Assembly: GCA_011322445.1 (NCBI GenBank)
Contig: DRMV01000032.1
Span: forward strand, 1-64,000
Reading direction: 5' to 3'
DNA: 64,000 nucleotides
Source of the DNA: Chloroflexota bacterium
GTDB lineage: Bacteria > Chloroflexota > Anaerolineae > Anaerolineales > DRMV01
Shown here: one piece after another, positions 60,712 to 64,000 of the stretch
Layout: every line of letters starts with the position of its first letter
Position numbering within the stretch: the stretch's first letter is position 1
Made by a program: the position numbers and the translations under genes
The notes under the pieces: model-generated
Seen by the model: the letters and a program-made list of their open reading frames with translations, nothing else
Database searches by the model: none
Told to the model about the DNA's origin: nothing

Positions 60712-61368
60712 ATGAGCGCCGCTTCTTCCCCCTTTTACATCGCCATCGAAGGCGTCATCGGCGTGGGAAAGACCACCCTCGCCCGCCTGCTGCAGCCCCG
60801 CCTGGAGGCCGACGAACTGCTGCTGGAAGTTTTTGAAGAAAACCCCTTCCTTGCCAAATTCTACGAAGACCGCGCCCGCTACGCCTTCCAGACGCAGATT
60901 TTCTTCCTGCTCAGCCGCTACCACCAGCAAAACCGCGCCGTGCCCGGCTCCCTGGAAAGCGGCAAGAGCCTGATTGCCGACTACACCTTCGAAAAAGACG
61001 CCCTCTTCGCCCGCATCAACCTGGAAGGCGACGAACTCGCGATGTATTATCGCGTCCACGAGGCGCTGGCGGAAAAGATCCCCCGCCCCGACCTGGTAGT
61101 GTATTTGCGCGCCGAGCCCGAAGTGCTCATGCAGCGCATCGCCCTGCGCGACCGCCCTTACGAGCGCAACATGGACCCGGCTTACATCACCCAACTGCAC
61201 GCGGCTTACGAAGACCACTTCGCCAACCACCATCGCGGCGAGCCGGTGCTCACCATCGACACGACCGCGATGGATTTCGTGCGCTACCCCGAGCATTTGG
61301 AAGACATCGAGCACCGCATTCGGCGGGCGTTGCAAATGCCGCCGTATCAGAGCCGGTTGCCGATATAG
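60712..61368 (+). CDS. deoxynucleoside kinase (deoxyadenosine/deoxyguanosine type)
   Basis: The 218-residue protein has the dNK P-loop FYIAIEGVIGVGKTTLARL, EENPFLAKFYED (substrate loop with catalytic Glu) and the ERS/LID segment RDRPYERNMDPAYI. FLLSRYHQQ and IADYTFEKD are also typical of the dCK/dGK group. It salvages deoxynucleosides. Its TAG stop begins the octamer repeat. Confidence 0.93.
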   Translation: MSAASSPFYIAIEGVIGVGKTTLARLLQPRLEADELLLEVFEENPFLAKFYEDRARYAFQTQIFFLLSRYHQQNRAVPGSLESGKSLIADYTFEKDALFARINLEGDELAMYYRVHEALAEKIPRPDLVVYLRAEPEVLMQRIALRDRPYERNMDPAYITQLHAAYEDHFANHHRGEPVLTIDTTAMDFVRYPEHLEDIEHRIRRALQMPPYQSRLPI

Positions 61369-61427
61369 CCGGGTCGTCAGATAGTCGGGTAGTCAGGTAG
61401 TCGGACAGTCGGGTCGTCGGGGCATCG
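61365..61427. repeat. octamer tandem repeat (GGGTAGTC units), second copy
   Basis: Seven or eight units (GGGTCGTC, AGATAGTC, GGGTAGTC, AGGTAGTC, GGACAGTC) begin within the stop codon of the nucleoside kinase gene. It is the same octamer as at 41656-41703. Confidence 0.8.
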
Positions 61428-61479
61428 CCGTTTTGTGCTATCATAAAGCCAGCTGCCCTTTGCGGCCAGCCTGGAAACC

Positions 61480-62151
61480 ATGAACCTCAACTGGAAACGC
61501 GCCCTCTTTTACCTCGCCCTCAACGTGGTGGTCTCAGCCTGCACCGCGTGGGGCGTGCTGACGCTGTGGGGGCGTTCTCACCTGCCACCGCCCCCGCCCA
61601 CGCCCGCGGTGGCCGCCGCCACCGTGCATCCCCTCGCTGCCGCCACGCCCACCCTGCCGCGCTTCGTCTACACCGTGCGCGCCGGCGATACTTTGGGCAG
61701 CATCGCTGCCCGCTTCGGCACAGATGTTGAAACCCTGCTTGCCCTCAACAACATGACCGCCGATACGCCCCTCGCGGTGGGGCAGGCACTCCTCATCCCC
61801 GGCCGCGCCCCCACCCCCACGCCGGTGGCGCTTTCCCCCGGCGACCTCGTCATCTCAGGCGTGCTGGGCGCAGGCATTTTAGACGACGAGCGGGTCATCC
61901 TTGCCTACCACGGCAAGCACAGCCTCAACCTGCAGGGCTGGCAACTGGACGACGGGCGCGGCCACACCTACATCTTTCCTGCCGTCCAGTTAGAACAGGG
62001 CGGCGCGCTGCAGGTGTGGACGAAAGGCGGCTTCCAGAACACGCCCGTCGACCTGTACTGGGGGCTCAACAAAGCCATCTGGACGAGCGGCGCGACGGTT
62101 TCCCTGCGCACGCCCCAGGGCAAAGTGGCAGCCACCTATCAGGTGCCCTGA
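61480..62151 (+). CDS. LysM and lamin-tail-domain (LTD) membrane-anchored protein
   Basis: The 223-residue protein has one N-terminal membrane helix (residues 9-30) and a Pro/Ala-rich linker. A LysM domain (about 65-110; YTVRAGDTLGSIAARFGTDVETLL) binds glycan chains. A C-terminal lamin-tail domain (about 130-223) has the HSLNLQGWQLDDGRGHTYIF and GATVSLRTPQGKVA strands. It probably sits in the envelope as an attachment protein. dnaX follows after 24 nt. Confidence 0.85.
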   Translation: MNLNWKRALFYLALNVVVSACTAWGVLTLWGRSHLPPPPPTPAVAAATVHPLAAATPTLPRFVYTVRAGDTLGSIAARFGTDVETLLALNNMTADTPLAVGQALLIPGRAPTPTPVALSPGDLVISGVLGAGILDDERVILAYHGKHSLNLQGWQLDDGRGHTYIFPAVQLEQGGALQVWTKGGFQNTPVDLYWGLNKAIWTSGATVSLRTPQGKVAATYQVP

Positions 62152-62175
62152 GCGCCCCCAAAGCGAGGTGAAAGC

Positions 62176-63774
62176 ATGACGCAAGCCCTTTACCGCAAAT
62201 GGCGTCCCCGCACATGGGATGACGTCGTCGGCCAGCAGCACGTCATCCAGACGCTGCGGAATGCCGTCGCCGCCGAGCGGGTGGCGCACGCTTACCTGTT
62301 CGCCGGGCCGCGCGGCACCGGCAAGACCACCACCGCCCGCTTGCTTGCCAAAGCCGTCAACTGCCTGGAACCCGACCCCGCCCAGCGCCCCTGCGACCAT
62401 TGCAACCACTGTGAAGCCATCAACGCCGGGCGCTTCATGGACCTGATTGAAATCGACGCTGCCTCCAACACCAGCGTGGACGACATCCGCGAACTGCGCG
62501 ACAAAATCGCCTTCGCCCCCAGCCAGGGGCGCTACAAGGTCTACATCATCGACGAAGTGCACATGCTTTCTACCGCGGCCTTCAACGCGCTGCTCAAAAC
62601 CCTGGAAGAGCCGCCCGCCCACGCAATCTTCGTGCTCGCCACCACCGAAATCCACAAAATTCCGGCCACGGTGCTTTCCCGCTGCCAGCGTTACGAGTTT
62701 CGGCGCATCCCCGTAGCCGAGATGACGGCCTATTTGCAGCGCATCGTGGAAGGCGAAGGGCTGGAAGCCGAACCGCAGGCGCTGCAATGGCTGGCGCGGC
62801 AGGCCACCGGCAGCCTGCGCGACGCCATCTCGCTGCTCGACCAGATGGCCTCGACCGGCAAGCCCATCACGGTGAGGCTGGCGCGCGAGGTGCTGGGCAC
62901 CGCCGAAGACCAGACGGTGGTCTCGCTGGTAGAAGCCCTCCTCGCTCAGGAAAGCGCCCGCGGCCTAAGCATCATCCACACCGCGCTCGACAGCGGCGCC
63001 GACCCGCGCCAACTGGCCCGGCAGGTAGTGGCCTACCTGCGGCAACTGCTACTCACCAAAACCGGCAACGCCGACCTGCTGGACCTGCCCCCTGAAAGCC
63101 GCCCCACATTGGCCCAACAGGCCCAGGCGCTGGCGCTGCCCGACCTGCTGCGGGCCATCCGCGCCTTCACCCACGCGGCGGCAGAAGCCCGCGCCGACTG
63201 GCACCCCGGCCTGCCGCTGGAAATCGCCTTCCTGGAAACCCTCACCCCCCAGGAAGCCTCTGCCGCGCCGCCATCCACGCCGCGCGCTGCCAGAAACACC
63301 GCCTCCCCCGCGGGAAATTCTTCCCCGCCGCCAGCAGCGCCCCCTTCCCGGCAGAGCGCCGCGGCCCCACAAACCCCTGCCCTGGCCCTGGCCCTGGAAA
63401 CCGTCGCCCAGCGGTGGGAAGCCATCCTCGCCGCGGTGGATGACGGCCTGCGGGCGCTGCTCAAACAACAGGCCGCCGCCCCGGTGGCGGTCTCCCACAA
63501 CACCATCACCATCGGCCTGCGGGGCGAACCCGGCACCCGCGGCCTGCTGCTGCAACCCGCTCGCCAGGAAGCCCTGCGTCGCGCGTGCGAGCAGGTGCTG
63601 GGCTTTCCCGTCGCGGTGGTGCTCAAAACCATGCCCGGCAAAGGCGAAATCGACCCCGAAGTGCTGGCCGAGCACCCCCTCGCGCGGGTTGCGGTAGAAT
63701 TGGGCGGCAAAATCGTGCAAACCCAGCCCCGAAAAACAGGAGGAACCTCGCATGGCGAAATACCGCCCCTCTAA
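62176..63774 (+). CDS. dnaX: DNA polymerase III subunit gamma/tau
   Basis: The 532-residue clamp-loader ATPase has Walker A FAGPRGTGKTTTARLLAK near residue 43, a zinc module CDHCNHCEAI, DEVHMLSTAAFNALLKTLEEPP with Walker B, and sensor regions. Residues 370-410 form a Pro/Ala-rich linker; a C-terminal domain III-V-like part follows. GAGGTGAAAGC precedes the ATG at 62176. It overlaps ybaB by 23 nt, the classical dnaX-ybaB(-recR) operon. Confidence 0.96.
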   Translation: MTQALYRKWRPRTWDDVVGQQHVIQTLRNAVAAERVAHAYLFAGPRGTGKTTTARLLAKAVNCLEPDPAQRPCDHCNHCEAINAGRFMDLIEIDAASNTSVDDIRELRDKIAFAPSQGRYKVYIIDEVHMLSTAAFNALLKTLEEPPAHAIFVLATTEIHKIPATVLSRCQRYEFRRIPVAEMTAYLQRIVEGEGLEAEPQALQWLARQATGSLRDAISLLDQMASTGKPITVRLAREVLGTAEDQTVVSLVEALLAQESARGLSIIHTALDSGADPRQLARQVVAYLRQLLLTKTGNADLLDLPPESRPTLAQQAQALALPDLLRAIRAFTHAAAEARADWHPGLPLEIAFLETLTPQEASAAPPSTPRAARNTASPAGNSSPPPAAPPSRQSAAAPQTPALALALETVAQRWEAILAAVDDGLRALLKQQAAAPVAVSHNTITIGLRGEPGTRGLLLQPARQEALRRACEQVLGFPVAVVLKTMPGKGEIDPEVLAEHPLARVAVELGGKIVQTQPRKTGGTSHGEIPPL

Positions 63775-64000
63775 ACGCTCTAACCCCATGGCGATGCTGC
63801 AACAAATGCAGCAACAGTTGATGGAAGCCCAGCAAAAACTGGCCGAAGAAACCGTCACCGGCACGGCAGGCGGCGGCGCGGTTTCGGTAGTGCTCACCGG
63901 CGCCAACAAATGCGTCAGCGTCACCATTGACCCCGACCTGCTGGCCGACGGCGATGCAGAAATGCTGCAAGACCTGCTGGTGAGCGCCTTCAACAACGCC
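63752..64000 (+). CDS. YbaB/EbfC nucleoid-associated protein (3' end cut by window)
   Basis: The first 83 residues are seen: MAKYRPSKRSNPMAMLQQMQ, the typical YbaB coiled start, then VTGTAGGGAVSVVLTGANKC and VTIDPDLL, the family beta strands. AGGAGG precedes ATG 63752, inside dnaX's last codons. The family binds DNA as a dimer and is usually followed by recR. Confidence 0.95.
   Translation, partial: MAKYRPSKRSNPMAMLQQMQQQLMEAQQKLAEETVTGTAGGGAVSVVLTGANKCVSVTIDPDLLADGDAEMLQDLLVSAFNNA

Noticed and set aside
1-64000. tRNA or rRNA genes
   Set aside because: No cloverleaf with a GTTCRA arm and CCA-type end, and no rRNA-conserved segment, was recognised in the intergenic stretches.

Overview
The window is a gene-dense, high-GC bacterial chromosome segment with about 60 protein genes, an RNase P RNA, a small SRP RNA, no tRNA or rRNA that I can see, and no prophage or CRISPR array. 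Gene content suggests an anaerobic or microaerophilic member of the Chloroflexota, probably Anaerolineae-like: bactofilin, FHA proteins, a Hanks-type kinase, Pro/Thr-rich lipoprotein linkers, a sigma factor paired with a DUF5667/DUF5666-like protein, the PdxS/PdxT route to PLP, and a small SRP RNA. This placement is inferred from gene content only. Most starts have a clear GGAGG-type ribosome binding site, and many neighbours overlap by 4 nt (ATGA or GTGA), so operons are common.

Layout. 1-2800 (-): truncated zinc alcohol dehydrogenase, a membrane protein and a YeeE/YedE thiosulfate-type transporter, facing a divergent LysR regulator. 2966-7305 (+): lysR, aroA, aroE, rnpB and an FHA/winged-helix protein. 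7391-11805 (-): bactofilin, fabI, 3-methyladenine glycosylase, HAD phosphatase, moaA, tpiA. 11838-17344 (-): Ser/Thr kinase, two paralogous membrane-anchored proteins, a holin-like protein, nadD, obgE. 17428-25505 (-): FHA membrane protein, Lon-like protease, a type II restriction-modification pair, GH1 glucosidase and a possible HAS-barrel protein. 25744-30472 (-): tmk, R3H ATPase, an unknown gene, pdxT, pdxS. 30575-35898 (+): yqeY, 7TM-HD phosphodiesterase, ybeY, dgkA-like, NUDIX, endonuclease IV-like barrel, cupin; then the SRP RNA. 36293-44513 (-): DUF5667/5666 protein with its ECF sigma factor, a GT-C-like protein, a CysQ/HAL2-like phosphatase, cyclase, GT2, and a ChlD/ChlI-like pair. 44805-46187 (+): four-S1-domain protein with a good promoter and terminator. 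46270-49131 (-): DedA, a DsbA-cyclophilin fusion lipoprotein, SIMPL protein. 49330-52229 (+): phosphoribosyltransferase, solo CydD-like ABC exporter, plsY. 52249-57955 (-): SDR, sulfotransferase, uppP, S41 lipoprotein protease. 58106-64000 (+): M16 and M19 peptidases, deoxynucleoside kinase, LysM-LTD protein, dnaX and a truncated ybaB.

Most genes are housekeeping. The most unusual feature is the intergenic DNA. Several unrelated short repeats (a heptamer, octamers, GGGCGGGATG palindromes and an element with terminal inverted repeats) sit directly after stop codons. The heptamer occurs in opposite orientations at two loci, one octamer occurs at two loci, and the TIR element occurs twice. The protein-level oddities are a DsbA-cyclophilin fusion lacking the usual cyclophilin arginine, a CydD-like half without CydC, an R-M pair with an S-x-K site in the nuclease, and a GAGA apical loop in the SRP RNA.
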